Origin: JBMFVE01 sp049966155
GTDB taxonomy: Bacteria > Bacteroidota > Ignavibacteria > Kryptoniales > JAKASW01
Direction: 5' to 3'
Assembly: GCA_049966155.1 (NCBI GenBank)
Contig: JBMFVE010000001.1
Location: 310,001-374,000 of the forward strand
DNA: 64,000 nucleotides
The translations under genes and the position numbers were made by a program. Below the pieces are notes generated by a model that was not told the DNA's origin, ran no database searches, and was given only the letters and a program-made list of their open reading frames with translations. Each line of letters opens with the position of its first letter. Position 1 is the stretch's first letter. Below are positions 17,594 to 27,276 of this stretch, piece after piece.

Positions 17594-18505
17594 TCATTTT
17601 CCTTCCTCTGTCTTCATCAAATGCCCTCCAAATTCATGTCGCATCATTGCAAGCAACTTGTTTCCAAATTTCTCCTCATCCTGACTTGCAAACCTTTCAT
17701 ACAGGGATTGTGTGATAATCGGAGTTGCTACCCCAAGTTCAATTGACTCAATAGCTGTCCATCTCCCCTCTCCCGAATCGGCAACAAAAGGCTCAATATT
17801 GTTTAAACTTTTATCGTTTAATCCATTACCTATTAAGTCCAGAAGCCAGCTGCGAATAACGCTGCCAAAACGCCATATACTGACTACTTGTTTTAAGTCA
17901 ATGTTAAAATCTTTCTTCTTTTTAATAATTGAAAATCCTTCCGCATATGCTTGCATCAGCCCATATTCAATTCCGTTGTGAATCATTTTAACAAAATGTC
18001 CGGACCCTGTAGGGCCAACGTGGCCCCACCCTTTGTCCTTCGCAGGCGCAAGAGCCTCAAAAATCGGCTTAAGGTTTTCAATAACAGACTTCTCTCCACC
18101 AACCATGATGCTGTAACCTTCCTTCAACCCCCAGATTCCCCCACTCACCCCGGCATCCACCATATGAATGCCTCGTGCCTTTATCGCCTCAGCCCTGCGA
18201 AGTGTATCCCTGTAGTATGAGTTACCACCGTCGACTATCGTATCACCAATTGAAAGATGGGGAATCAAGAGAGAAATCGTGTCATCAACAGGCTTGCCTG
18301 CAGGAACCATAATCCATATGACACGAGGAGTATGAAGTTTTGAGACTAATTCTTCGATGGAGTCAGCTCCTTCATTTCCCTGCTCTAAAATCTTCTTTAC
18401 TGCTTCGACATCTCTATCAAAACCTACAACGCGGATACCGTTCTTGAACAACCGCTCAGCCATGTTAGCACCCATTCTGCCAAGTCCAATTAAACCTAAT
18501 TCCAT
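17594..18505 (-). CDS. gnd: 6-phosphogluconate dehydrogenase, decarboxylating (short GntZ-type)
   Basis: A 303-residue enzyme of the short 6PGDH class: N-terminal Rossmann motif LGLIGLGRMGANMAERL, VDAGVSGGIWGL and the catalytic Lys in GSGHFVKMIHNGIEYG. The start is the ATG at 18505 seven bases after AAGGAGA; an upstream start at 18526 would bury that site. It leads the gnd-zwf-pgl cluster that makes ribulose-5-phosphate and reducing power. The upstream 200 bases are shared with the divergent phosphate-transport genes and are AT-rich with a TATATATATAT run near 18541, but no promoter is convincing. Confidence 0.95.
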   Translation of the reverse strand: MELGLIGLGRMGANMAERLFKNGIRVVGFDRDVEAVKKILEQGNEGADSIEELVSKLHTPRVIWIMVPAGKPVDDTISLLIPHLSIGDTIVDGGNSYYRDTLRRAEAIKARGIHMVDAGVSGGIWGLKEGYSIMVGGEKSVIENLKPIFEALAPAKDKGWGHVGPTGSGHFVKMIHNGIEYGLMQAYAEGFSIIKKKKDFNIDLKQVVSIWRFGSVIRSWLLDLIGNGLNDKSLNNIEPFVADSGEGRWTAIESIELGVATPIITQSLYERFASQDEEKFGNKLLAMMRHEFGGHLMKTEEGK

Positions 18506-18709
18506 CTTAATTTCTCCTTCAATCAATTTTTATCCCATGCTTATATATATATTCTTCGAGATTCATTTTATCAACTTTATAATTAAATCTTCATCAGATG
18601 ATAACAAAGAATTTTCTTAAGTAGTTTTGCGTACGCCTGTCCCTTTTAAATATTCTTTTAACACCATAAATTCAATGCAGTTATTCAATAAATTGCCGGT
18701 GATGTTGAA

Positions 18710-19354
18710 ATGAAGATTGACTCAATCATTCATTATTTTCTCCCAAAACATGATAGGTTTTACAATCTTTTTGAAGATGTCTCACATCTTTTAATCGACG
18801 CAACAAAATTACTTGCACAGTTCCCATTTAGCAACGGAACAATGGCCCCGTCGCTGGCAAAGCAAATCAAATTACTGGAGCATCGAGCAGATGCTTTGAC
18901 CCATACGATTTTTGGCGAAGTAAATGCAACCTTTGTCACTCCATTTGACCGTGAGGACATTCACGAACTCGCGTCTAAATTAGATGACATCATGGACTAT
19001 ATTGATGGAAGCGCCTCTCGCTTTGTTCTCTATAAAGTTGACGCTGATGAGGAGTATATTGTGCAGCTGATAACGATTCTTGGAAAATCTGTTGAATCCG
19101 TCAGCAAAGGAGTTGCTCAACTCAGAAATTTCGGTAAATCAGACGATATCCAGTCTATCCTCAGAGATATAAATTCCTATGAAAACGAAGCTGATGATGT
19201 ATTTGCCCGTGCAGTCGCAAATCTCTTTGAAAATGAAAAAGATGTTATTCGACTCATTAAACTCAAAGAAATTTACGTTGGCCTGGAAACTGCAACAGAC
19301 AGGTGTGAAGATGTTGCAAATGTGCTGGAAGCAATTCTGATTAAGCATACATAA
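18710..19354 (+). CDS. DUF47/PhoU-like Pit accessory protein
   Basis: A 214-residue helical protein of the DUF47 family (TIGR00153), resembling PhoU: LEHRADALTHTIF, TPFDREDIHELASKLDDIMDYID and YENEADDVFARAVANLF with a closing DRCEDVANVLEAI. Such proteins usually sit directly before Pit transporters, as here (19 bases), and are thought to regulate phosphate uptake through metal clusters formed by the acidic motifs. No strong ribosome binding site is seen. Confidence 0.92.
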   Translation: MKIDSIIHYFLPKHDRFYNLFEDVSHLLIDATKLLAQFPFSNGTMAPSLAKQIKLLEHRADALTHTIFGEVNATFVTPFDREDIHELASKLDDIMDYIDGSASRFVLYKVDADEEYIVQLITILGKSVESVSKGVAQLRNFGKSDDIQSILRDINSYENEADDVFARAVANLFENEKDVIRLIKLKEIYVGLETATDRCEDVANVLEAILIKHT

Positions 19355-19373
19355 ACCAAACATTCCCTTAAAA

Positions 19374-20360
19374 ATGATTTACCTGACAGTTTTCATCATT
19401 TTAATTGCTCTGGTGTTCGATTTTTTGAACGGATTTCATGATTCTGCTAACTCCATTGCAACAGTGGTATCGACTCGCGTACTTACACCACGTGAAGCCG
19501 TTGTTTGGGCAGCTTTTTTTAACTTCATAGCGGCTTTCTTTTTCACGCTTCGGGTTGCAGACACACTGGGCAAAGGATTAGTCGAATTAGCTGTTGTCAA
19601 TCAATATGTAATAATGGCTGGGTTATTTGGCGCTATCACCTGGGATATTATAACATGGTATTATGGTTTGCCGACCAGTTCTTCCCACGCACTTATGGGC
19701 GGGTATGCAGGAGCTGCCATTGCAAAGGCTGGATTTGGTGCAATTATCGCGCACGGGTGGACCGGCACACTAACTTTTATTGTTCTTGCGCCATTGATGG
19801 GCTTCATCATAGCATTTTTGTTAATGGTTACAATCACATGGATTTTTCATAAACGATCGTCAACATGGGTAAACAAAATGTTCCGTCATCTTCAGCTTCT
19901 CTCTGCAGCATTTCTTAGCTTCGGCCATGGTACAAATGACGCTCAAAAAACAATGGGGGTAATTACAGGACTGCTGGTTACTGCCGGCTACTTAAAGACT
20001 TTCCATGTGCCTTTCTGGGTAATAATTCTTTGCAACTTCACAATAGCACTTGGGACTTTATTTGGGGGGTGGAGAATCGTAAAGACCATGGGGCAGAGGA
20101 TCACAAGATTGAGGCCAGTTGACGGTTTTTGCGCTGAAACGGCAGGCGGATTAACACTCCTCATTGCAACTTTCAGTGGAATCCCTGTAAGCACAACCCA
20201 TACAATCAACGGCGGGATAATGGGAGTGGGTGCTACCAGAAGGGTTTCAGCAGTCCGCTGGGGCGTTGCCGGAAATATTATCGTTGCATGGATACTCACT
20301 ATCCCACTTTCTGCACTTATTGGGTCACTGGCTTACAAGATCATTTCCCTTTTCCTGTAA
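19374..20360 (+). CDS. pitA: Inorganic phosphate transporter, Pit family
   Basis: A 328-residue membrane protein with the two repeated Pit signature regions, FLNGFHDSANSIATVVSTR near the N-terminus and SFGHGTNDAQKTMGVITGL in the middle, and a conserved TTHTINGGIMGVGATRR. It should transport metal-phosphate with protons across the inner membrane. The DUF47 gene upstream is its usual regulator. The gene converges with polA, with only 23 bases between stops and no obvious terminator. Confidence 0.95.
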   Translation: MIYLTVFIILIALVFDFLNGFHDSANSIATVVSTRVLTPREAVVWAAFFNFIAAFFFTLRVADTLGKGLVELAVVNQYVIMAGLFGAITWDIITWYYGLPTSSSHALMGGYAGAAIAKAGFGAIIAHGWTGTLTFIVLAPLMGFIIAFLLMVTITWIFHKRSSTWVNKMFRHLQLLSAAFLSFGHGTNDAQKTMGVITGLLVTAGYLKTFHVPFWVIILCNFTIALGTLFGGWRIVKTMGQRITRLRPVDGFCAETAGGLTLLIATFSGIPVSTTHTINGGIMGVGATRRVSAVRWGVAGNIIVAWILTIPLSALIGSLAYKIISLFL

Positions 20361-20383
20361 CATTAACGATGGCTTCAGAAAAT

Positions 20384-23161
20384 TCAGTGCGCATCAAGCC
20401 AATTAGGGCCTTCACCAATTTCAACATCGACCGGAACATTGAGATCGACAGCATTTTTCATCTTTTCAGCTACTATCTCTTCAAGTTTTCTTACTTCATT
20501 TTTTGGTGCTTCAAATACCAGTTCATCATGGACCTGTAAAATCATCCGCGAGCGCATTTTTCTCTTTTCCATTTCCCGATAAATGTTAATCATTGCGATC
20601 TTTATCATGTCGGCTGCAGTCCCCTGTATAGGCATGTTAATGGCCTGGCGCTCTTCTGCCTGACGCACAGCAGCATTTCGACTGTTAATATTTTTTAGAT
20701 ATCTCCGACGCCCCAACAGCGTTTCCACATACCCATGTTTCCTTGCATATTCAATTGTACTGTTAATGTACTCCTTAACTCTCGGAAATCTTTTAAAATA
20801 AGTATCAATTATGTCTTTAGCTTCACCCTGTGAGATTCCCAACCGTATTTTAAGTCCATAGGGTCCAATCCCATAAAGGATCCCAAAATTTACCTCCTTG
20901 GCTTTTCGCCTCATGTCTGATGTAACCATTTCAGGAGAGACACCAAAGACTTTAGCTGCTGTTGTTCGATGAATATCTTCATGCTTGTTAAAAGCTTCCA
21001 ATAAACCCTCGTCCTTACAAATATGGGCCATAATGCGGAGCTCTATTTGAGAATAATCTGCTGAGACCATTACCCATCCGTTTTCCCCCGGAACAAAAGC
21101 TTTACGAATCTCCTTTCCAATTTCCCCCCTTATGGGAATGTTTTGCAGATTTGGATCTGATGAACTCAGACGCCCTGTGGCAGTTGCAGTCTGGTTAAAT
21201 GAAGTGTGAACCCTTCCTGTCTGTGGATTTATTAAATTTGGCAATGAATCAACATATGTTGACTTAAGCTTGGCAAGTCTCCTGTAATCCAGAATCTCCC
21301 TGGCAATTGGATATTCAGCACTCAACTCTTCCAGTACAAATACATCTGTAGAAAAACCGGTCTTTGTCCTTTTTGCTGACGGAAGTTTCAGTTTGCGAAA
21401 AAGGATGTCCGCAAGTTGTTTTGTAGAATTAATATTAAATTCTTCGCCAGCTAACTCATAAATATCTTTTGACAGATTATCAATCATTCTCTCAAGCTCT
21501 TTCGAAATTTGCCCTAAAATGTCGGTATCAATCCTGACTCCGTTTTTTTCCATCGAGGCAAGAACTTCTATAAGCGGGAACTCAATCTTTTTACAGAGCT
21601 CAAGCTGGTCGGCTTCTTTTAGCCTTTCCATCAGAACTTCACGAAGCTGCAATGCAATGTCGGCATCCTCTCCAGAGTACTCAGCAACGACTTCAACTGG
21701 AACATCCCGCATGTTTTTCTGGGCCTTTCCCCTGCCAATGAGTTCATCAATCGCGATAGTTTTGTATCCAAGATACTCCCTGGCAAGTGAGTCAAGATTA
21801 TGCTGACCATCTGGATTTAAAACATAAGATGCAACCATAGAGTCAAATTCTACCCCTCTAAGATTCACACCATGATTTGAAAGCACCAGCATATCGTACT
21901 TGAGATTTTGACCAACTTTTTGAATTTTCTTTGATTCCAGAACAGGTTTAAGTAGCTTTAGTGCACTGGCTAACGGCACACCTCTTGAAGGCGATCCCTG
22001 ATCAAACAAATCATCCCCGTAACCAATGCTCACATAGTAAGCTTCATTAGGCTTTACAGAGAACGAAATTCCCAATAGTTGAGCCCTCATTGCAGAAATA
22101 TCTGTCGTCTCAGTATCGACAGAGAGCAGAGTTGCAGATTTCAGCTTTTCGCACAGCTTTTGCAGTTCATTTATTTGTGTTACCAGGTAATATCTGTGCT
22201 TAATATCCCTTATCGTTTTCAGTCTCACATCAGAATCATAACTTTCATTTCTTCCTGGTTCACTACCATTTTCCTTCTCACCGCCAGCAATCAAGCGAAT
22301 GCGTTTTAATAATGATTTAAATTCAAGTTCATCAAATAATTTATAAATTTCCTCATATTTCGGTTGAGATTCCCTTAAACTATGAAAATCGGTATCAAGA
22401 GGAACATCTGTTTTTATTGTCACAAGATATTTTGACAGAATTGCGCTTTCCCTCCCCTGTATGAGTTTTTCCTTCAGCGCCTGCTTATCGAGCTTGTTGA
22501 GGTTTTTAAATAAATTTTCAATAGAGCCAAATTGCTTTACTAACGGTATTGCAGTCTTTTCGCCAATCCCTTTGACTCCAGGCACATTGTCACTTGCATC
22601 GCCAATTAATCCCAGTACATCCACAACCTGATCGGGTTTCACACCAAATTTTTTTTCAACCCCCTTTTCATCTATTATTTCAGCGTCAAAACCGCTTTTG
22701 CCGGGGCGATATATGAAGATTCCAGGTGAAACCAGCTGCATGAAATCCTTGTCAGCAGTCACCATAAAAGCCTGAATTTTGTCTCTTGCAGCCTTCACAG
22801 CGAGAGTCCCTATCACGTCATCTGCCTCGTAACCGGGTATCTCAAGAATTGGTATCCCGAAAGCATTAAGAATTTGTTTAATCCTCTTAATCTGTGTAAC
22901 CATATCTTCAGGCATTTTTTCACGTGTTGCTTTGTACGCGGGATATTCCCTGTGCCGGAACGTTGGTTCAGATGAATCAAAGACAGCTACAATATAATCA
23001 GGTTTTTCCTCCTCAAGAATCTTCAAAAGGAAATTTGTGAAACCGTATACAGCACTCGTATTCTCTCCTTTGGATGAAATGAGCGGTCGGCCAATCATGG
23101 CAAAAAAGGCTCTATAGGCAAGTGCAGTACCATCAAGTATGAAGAATTTTTTCAATCCCAT
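20384..23161 (-). CDS. polA: DNA polymerase I
   Basis: A full-length three-domain enzyme of 925 residues. The N-terminal 5'-3' exonuclease spans about residues 1-290. The 3'-5' exonuclease keeps its metal ligands (DTETTD, KYDMLV and YSGEDADIAL), so proofreading should be active, unlike in Taq polymerase. The polymerase domain has motif A (VSADYSQIELRIMAHI), motif B (RRKAKEVNFGILYGIGPYG) and motif C (LQVHDELVFEAP). GAGGAG precedes the ATG. It is transcribed alone, divergently from the Yip1 gene. Confidence 0.97.
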   Translation of the reverse strand: MGLKKFFILDGTALAYRAFFAMIGRPLISSKGENTSAVYGFTNFLLKILEEEKPDYIVAVFDSSEPTFRHREYPAYKATREKMPEDMVTQIKRIKQILNAFGIPILEIPGYEADDVIGTLAVKAARDKIQAFMVTADKDFMQLVSPGIFIYRPGKSGFDAEIIDEKGVEKKFGVKPDQVVDVLGLIGDASDNVPGVKGIGEKTAIPLVKQFGSIENLFKNLNKLDKQALKEKLIQGRESAILSKYLVTIKTDVPLDTDFHSLRESQPKYEEIYKLFDELEFKSLLKRIRLIAGGEKENGSEPGRNESYDSDVRLKTIRDIKHRYYLVTQINELQKLCEKLKSATLLSVDTETTDISAMRAQLLGISFSVKPNEAYYVSIGYGDDLFDQGSPSRGVPLASALKLLKPVLESKKIQKVGQNLKYDMLVLSNHGVNLRGVEFDSMVASYVLNPDGQHNLDSLAREYLGYKTIAIDELIGRGKAQKNMRDVPVEVVAEYSGEDADIALQLREVLMERLKEADQLELCKKIEFPLIEVLASMEKNGVRIDTDILGQISKELERMIDNLSKDIYELAGEEFNINSTKQLADILFRKLKLPSAKRTKTGFSTDVFVLEELSAEYPIAREILDYRRLAKLKSTYVDSLPNLINPQTGRVHTSFNQTATATGRLSSSDPNLQNIPIRGEIGKEIRKAFVPGENGWVMVSADYSQIELRIMAHICKDEGLLEAFNKHEDIHRTTAAKVFGVSPEMVTSDMRRKAKEVNFGILYGIGPYGLKIRLGISQGEAKDIIDTYFKRFPRVKEYINSTIEYARKHGYVETLLGRRRYLKNINSRNAAVRQAEERQAINMPIQGTAADMIKIAMINIYREMEKRKMRSRMILQVHDELVFEAPKNEVRKLEEIVAEKMKNAVDLNVPVDVEIGEGPNWLDAH

Positions 23162-23240
23162 ACGAACTCCTCTTTTGATTAATTTAAGAAAGAAACTAAC
23201 TCCATCGAAATCCTGTCCAATAACGTTGAAAATGTAACAG

Positions 23241-23269
23241 TTGAAATTCCGGAATCTCGGCGCTATCTT
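23241..23269 (+). promoter_or_regulatory. Candidate promoter of the Yip1 gene with palindrome in spacer
   Basis: TTGAAA (23241-23246) and TATCTT (23264-23269) are 17 bases apart and 20 bases before the start codon. A perfect 10-base palindrome ATTCCGGAAT (23246-23255) abuts the -35 element and could be an operator. Judged by eye only. Confidence 0.4.
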
Positions 23270-23289
23270 TTAAAAAAGGAGAAAGCGTT

Positions 23290-24072
23290 ATGGATCAATC
23301 AGATACCACTGCCAATCTACCTGAACAACCCGGGAATCCCCCCGAGACACGTAGCTTTGTTGACAATGCTGCCGGCATTTTTTATGAACCATCCCGGGTT
23401 TTTGAATATTTTAAGACAGCCGGTATAAGAGTCAGCGACTGGCTCATACCGGTTTTGGTTTTTGCCCTTCTTGGCGCGCTTTCCGCGTATATCAGGATGA
23501 GCTCACCCGAGCTGCGTAGCCAGATTATCCAGCAACAGGAGGAGGCAATTGATAAGATGGTCAACGAGGGGAAAATGACACGTGACCAGGCCGACCAGAC
23601 AAAAACTATCATTGAAGACCGATTCTCAACCGGCTCTGTTATCGGCATAAGTACTGTTACAGCATTTGTATTTATTTTCATTATGTTCTTCATACTCTCA
23701 GGAATTTGGTATTTGGTCGGCAGGTTTGGCTTGAAGTCTGCTATAACTTATTCTCAGGCGATGGGCATCACTGGAATTACAAACTGGATCCTAATCGTGG
23801 GCAGCATTGTCGGTACAGCGATAACAGTTGCTTTAGCCCGTCTTGATGGTGGGCTTCATCTTGGAATGCTCAGCAAAATAAGTACCACAGATAAACTATA
23901 TCTGGCAATGGCAAAAGTCGATGTCTTTACAATCTGGAGCCTTATCATAGTTTCAATTGGTCTGGCGCGGTTCAGCAGTCGTAAAACCACCGATGCGGCT
24001 ATATGGGTGTTCGGCCTCTGGATCCTCTGGGGTATCCTCAGCATTTTTGTACTTGGTGGTAGATTCGGATAA
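23290..24072 (+). CDS. Yip1-domain integral membrane protein
   Basis: A 260-residue protein with a soluble N-terminus, the segment FYEPSRVFEYF typical of bacterial Yip1-domain proteins, and about five membrane helices. Between helices one and two is a charged helical loop (about residues 80-115, rich in Glu, Gln and Lys). AAGGAG at 23276-23281 precedes the ATG. The function of bacterial Yip1 proteins is not established. A 145-base gap separates it from the eIF2B-like gene, so it may or may not share that transcript. Confidence 0.8.
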   Translation: MDQSDTTANLPEQPGNPPETRSFVDNAAGIFYEPSRVFEYFKTAGIRVSDWLIPVLVFALLGALSAYIRMSSPELRSQIIQQQEEAIDKMVNEGKMTRDQADQTKTIIEDRFSTGSVIGISTVTAFVFIFIMFFILSGIWYLVGRFGLKSAITYSQAMGITGITNWILIVGSIVGTAITVALARLDGGLHLGMLSKISTTDKLYLAMAKVDVFTIWSLIIVSIGLARFSSRKTTDAAIWVFGLWILWGILSIFVLGGRFG

Positions 24073-24217
24073 GAATGACCATAAAATTTTGGAGTAGGTA
24101 ATGAAAAATTACTGCATCCCTTTCCCAATTTTGCTATCGTTACCAACAGAACTGAAAAATTGAAATTTACAACTTTCGTTTTTAAACTATGACAGTCAAG
24201 AAGAAGCCACGCTTAAG

Positions 24218-25123
24218 ATGAAAAAGGAATTCCTGGAACGAATCAGCAAGATTGCATCTGATAACGTCTCAAGTGCGCAGCAAATTCTTCGTGATATGAT
24301 TGATCTGGCGATTGAATTTTCTCGAAGCGAATGGGCCTCTTCCAGTTTTGTTGAGGACTTAAAAAGTATATGCGAAATAATTGCATCCAGCCAGTCCCAG
24401 ATGGCTGCCCTTAAAAACACGTGCACATTTATTAATAAAAGGATAAGCTCTGGCAGCAATCAAAATATATCTGAATATTTACTAAATCTAAAGGAGAAAA
24501 TAAACAGGTCTTCTCAAATAGCAGGTGAAACCGCATCAAGCTATTTACATGAAGGCCTTTCGTACGCTACGATAAGTAACTCGGAATTTGTTCTACATAC
24601 TTTTGAATCTGCTGCCAGAGCAAAAAAGTTCTTCCGGGTCTTTGTACTGGAATCGCGCCCACTCTTCGAAGGCAGGCAGACTGCACGTGCATTAAAAGAG
24701 ATGGGGCACCATCCTGTCCTCGTTGCTGACGCAGCTGCCGGTATCATTGTCAATGAAATTGATTCAGCGGTTGTTGGGGCAGATACAATTTATTCTGATG
24801 GAACACTCATAAACAAAATAGGTTCTTTTCCGCTGGCTGCAGCATGTGGTTTTGCAAACAAAAAGTTCTACGCTGTCACAAGCGCCTTGAAATTTGACAG
24901 AGCAAGATGCATTGGAGATTTTAAACCCCGTCCCGAGAGCCCCCAGGAATTGTTTGCAAATCCAGAGATAGAATGCCTTAATACATATTTCGACGCAGTC
25001 CCGGCAAACTTTATCGAGGCTCTGATTACCGAAGTGGGGATTTTTTTTCCTCGCAATTCCGCTCTGGAGAACAATACCTGGGGTGATGCCATCTTGCGCT
25101 CAATGGAAGAGGTGTATGGATAG
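24218..25123 (+). CDS. eIF2B/ribose-1,5-bisphosphate isomerase-like protein
   Basis: A 301-residue protein of the eIF2B alpha/beta/delta-related superfamily, which includes MtnA and archaeal ribose-1,5-bisphosphate isomerase. The C-terminal Rossmann-like half has RVFVLESRPLFEGRQTA, VVGADTIYSDGTLINKIGS and a family-like end. Asp189 of the GAD motif, catalytic in isomerases, is present; the catalytic Cys position (THCHS in the archaeal enzyme) aligns with Ser120 in ATISNSEF. So it may be a non-catalytic sugar-phosphate or nucleotide sensor, or use other chemistry. Two bases separate it from the ECF transporter S gene, suggesting a shared substrate pathway. Confidence 0.82.
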   Translation: MKKEFLERISKIASDNVSSAQQILRDMIDLAIEFSRSEWASSSFVEDLKSICEIIASSQSQMAALKNTCTFINKRISSGSNQNISEYLLNLKEKINRSSQIAGETASSYLHEGLSYATISNSEFVLHTFESAARAKKFFRVFVLESRPLFEGRQTARALKEMGHHPVLVADAAAGIIVNEIDSAVVGADTIYSDGTLINKIGSFPLAAACGFANKKFYAVTSALKFDRARCIGDFKPRPESPQELFANPEIECLNTYFDAVPANFIEALITEVGIFFPRNSALENNTWGDAILRSMEEVYG

Positions 25124-25125
25124 CA

Positions 25126-25725
25126 ATGCAGAGCTCTTTATTTAAGATGAGCTTCGAAAAGGAGATTACGCCATCAACTATACCCCTGGTCGCATTTGGG
25201 GCATCCCTCAACATTGTAATTGGCCAGATGGCCCAATTAATTAAGCTACCTCTTTATCTCGACTCGGTTGGAACTATACTTATTGCATGTGTGGTGGGCC
25301 CAGTTGCCGGGATGATTACTGGAGCATTTGCAAATTTAACACTTGGCTTTTTCTTTAACTATGCCTTCATTTTTTTCATCCCTGTGACTTTGGTAATAGG
25401 TTTTTACAGCGGAATAGTGGCGCGCTTAGGTGCTTTCAAGAAATGGTATACCGCAATCCTGGCAGGAGTTGTGCAGGGGATATTAGCAGCCATTACATCT
25501 GCCCCAATTGCGGCTTTCATGTTCGGAGGTGTTACGATGGGGGGAACAGACTTCCTTGTTCTTTACTTTAGGGCAATTGGAAAATCAATTGTCGAAAGTG
25601 TGTTGCTTCAGGGCATTGCCGCTGATCCTGTTGACAAATCTCTCAGCTTCCTGGTTGTGTTTGTTCTCCTTTCGCGTATTCCTCGTCCAATCCTCCTCCG
25701 CCTCCCGGGATATGGTAACGCCTGA
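25126..25725 (+). CDS. ECF transporter substrate-binding S component
   Basis: A 199-residue protein with about six membrane helices. The segment LPLYLDSVGTILIACVVGPV followed by GMITGAFANLTLG is characteristic of ECF S components, and the gene is followed at once by T and A components. The substrate cannot be assigned: I recognise no riboflavin-, thiamin-, biotin- or cobalt-specific signature. A second ATG at 25147 (MSFEKE) is possible as start. Its 3' end overlaps the T component by 14 bases. Confidence 0.83.
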   Translation: MQSSLFKMSFEKEITPSTIPLVAFGASLNIVIGQMAQLIKLPLYLDSVGTILIACVVGPVAGMITGAFANLTLGFFFNYAFIFFIPVTLVIGFYSGIVARLGAFKKWYTAILAGVVQGILAAITSAPIAAFMFGGVTMGGTDFLVLYFRAIGKSIVESVLLQGIAADPVDKSLSFLVVFVLLSRIPRPILLRLPGYGNA

Positions 25726-26464
25726 ACAATTTAAGAAATCCTATAACCCGCTGTACCATTATATAACTTTTTCAGCAATTGTAGCTTCCTTTGCTTTTCA
25801 AATTCTGGCTCAGGGAGTATATTTAGTTCTGCTACTATTTGTTGCGGTACTATCAAAAAAAAGACGACGAATTTTTAGAGGATTTTTGAAATTTGTATTC
25901 CCGTTAATTCTTATTGGATATATAATAAATGGACTTTTCTTTAGCGGCACACCTGCTTTTGTAATTGGCCATCTGGTTTTTAAAAAAGAAGGATTGATAT
26001 TCGCGACAAGAGTGGGGCTTAGGCTGACTATCCTTGTGACTTCAATCGCCTATTACTTTGCCAGTGTTGATAATGATACAATTTCTGAGTACTTATTAGG
26101 CAAAGGAGCTGACAGACGCTTTGTCTATGTCTATTTACTTTCTGTAGCAATGGTACAGTTGCTAAGAGACAAGCTTAAAAGAATTTATATAGCTCAATCT
26201 GCACGAGGTCTCGATACAACCCGCAATATCTTTGTCAGGATAAAATACCTGTTCCCGCTTCTCATACCGTTATCACTGACATATCTGGCAGAAAGTCTCG
26301 ACCGCGGAATTGCACTCCAGGCTGCTGGTTTCATGGCTGACAGAAAAAGGACTGCGAAACCATCCTCCATTTCTGAAATTGTAATAAATGATCGTGGGCG
26401 GAAAATTGGAATTATACTCTTATTCATAACGCTTGCAATTGCATTTGCACAATTGTTTATATGA
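25712..26464 (+). CDS. ecfT: ECF transporter transmembrane T component
   Basis: A 250-residue membrane protein with EcfT/CbiQ features: several helices in the N-terminal half, then the coupling-helix region IAQSARGLDT carrying the first Ala-Arg-Gly motif. The second motif, usually also ARG, reads LQAAGFMADRK. I start it at the ATG at 25712; the open frame runs upstream to 25508 but that part is the S gene read in another frame. The stop overlaps the first ATPase start by four bases. Confidence 0.85.
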   Translation: MVTPEQFKKSYNPLYHYITFSAIVASFAFQILAQGVYLVLLLFVAVLSKKRRRIFRGFLKFVFPLILIGYIINGLFFSGTPAFVIGHLVFKKEGLIFATRVGLRLTILVTSIAYYFASVDNDTISEYLLGKGADRRFVYVYLLSVAMVQLLRDKLKRIYIAQSARGLDTTRNIFVRIKYLFPLLIPLSLTYLAESLDRGIALQAAGFMADRKRTAKPSSISEIVINDRGRKIGIILLFITLAIAFAQLFI

Positions 26465-27276
26465 GCATCTTAATTTTTGAAGAATATTCCTACTCTTATG
26501 CACCCGATCTTCAGCCAGCTCTGAATGGTATCAATCTGGAAATCAAGAGAGATGAGTGCACTGTAATCGTTGGACCAAGCGGCGCCGGCAAGACCACCTT
26601 TTGTCTCGCTGCGGCAAATTTGTTATCATCATATCCAGCTTCTATTTCATCAGGACACCTGAAACGACCGATTCCACACATCCGTACAGCACTTGTCATG
26701 CAGAATTTTTATTCTCAAATAACTTATCTTCGAAATACGGTCTTTGAAGAGGTAGGATTCCCGCTTGAAAATATTGGCCTTGCTCGAGACGAAATTTTTA
26801 AACGTGTAAACAATGCCCTATCTCAACTGAAGATTCAGCACCTGGCAATGAGAAATCCCCTTGAGCTTTCTGGAGGGGAAAAGCAAAAGGTTGTTATTGC
26901 AACTGCTCTCGCTCAAAAACCTGACGTACTTATACTCGATGAACCGTTGAGCCAGCTTGATCCGGAAAGTACTTCGTACCTTTCGGATACTTTGCTTGAA
27001 CTGAAAGGCTCACTTACCATAATCCTCGCTGAAAATGATCCATATCTTATATTAAAAATTGCAGACAAGCTGGTAGTTCTGTCAAATGGTCAAATTGTCT
27101 CCTTCGGAGATGTTGCAACAGTTTTTAATTCCATGGGAGGAAAGCTTGTGGAGCTTCCTGCGTGGTCAATTTGCACGCGGGAAAAAGAAATAGCTGATGG
27201 TACACCGACTTCGCATCCAGCTGACTCCATACTCAGTTACAAGTATGCACTAAAAAAATTAGGCGGAAAAATATGA
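26461..27276 (+). CDS. ecfA: ECF transporter ATPase A1 (lacks switch His)
   Basis: A 271-residue ABC ATPase. Walker A is GPSGAGKTT with Lys44, the Q loop is LVMQNFYSQI, the signature is canonical LSGGE at 136-140, and Walker B is LILDEP with Glu161. The H-loop His that polarises ATP is absent: the segment reads AENDPY with Asn192 where THD or SHD is usual. With the second ATPase it should form the heterodimeric motor of the ECF transporter. The gene overlaps both neighbours by four bases. Confidence 0.92.
   Translation: MSILIFEEYSYSYAPDLQPALNGINLEIKRDECTVIVGPSGAGKTTFCLAAANLLSSYPASISSGHLKRPIPHIRTALVMQNFYSQITYLRNTVFEEVGFPLENIGLARDEIFKRVNNALSQLKIQHLAMRNPLELSGGEKQKVVIATALAQKPDVLILDEPLSQLDPESTSYLSDTLLELKGSLTIILAENDPYLILKIADKLVVLSNGQIVSFGDVATVFNSMGGKLVELPAWSICTREKEIADGTPTSHPADSILSYKYALKKLGGKI

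Noticed and set aside
25508..25711. N-terminal extension of the ECF T component
   Set aside because: These codons overlap the S component gene in another frame and do not resemble any EcfT N-terminus; the ATG at 25712 is the sensible start.
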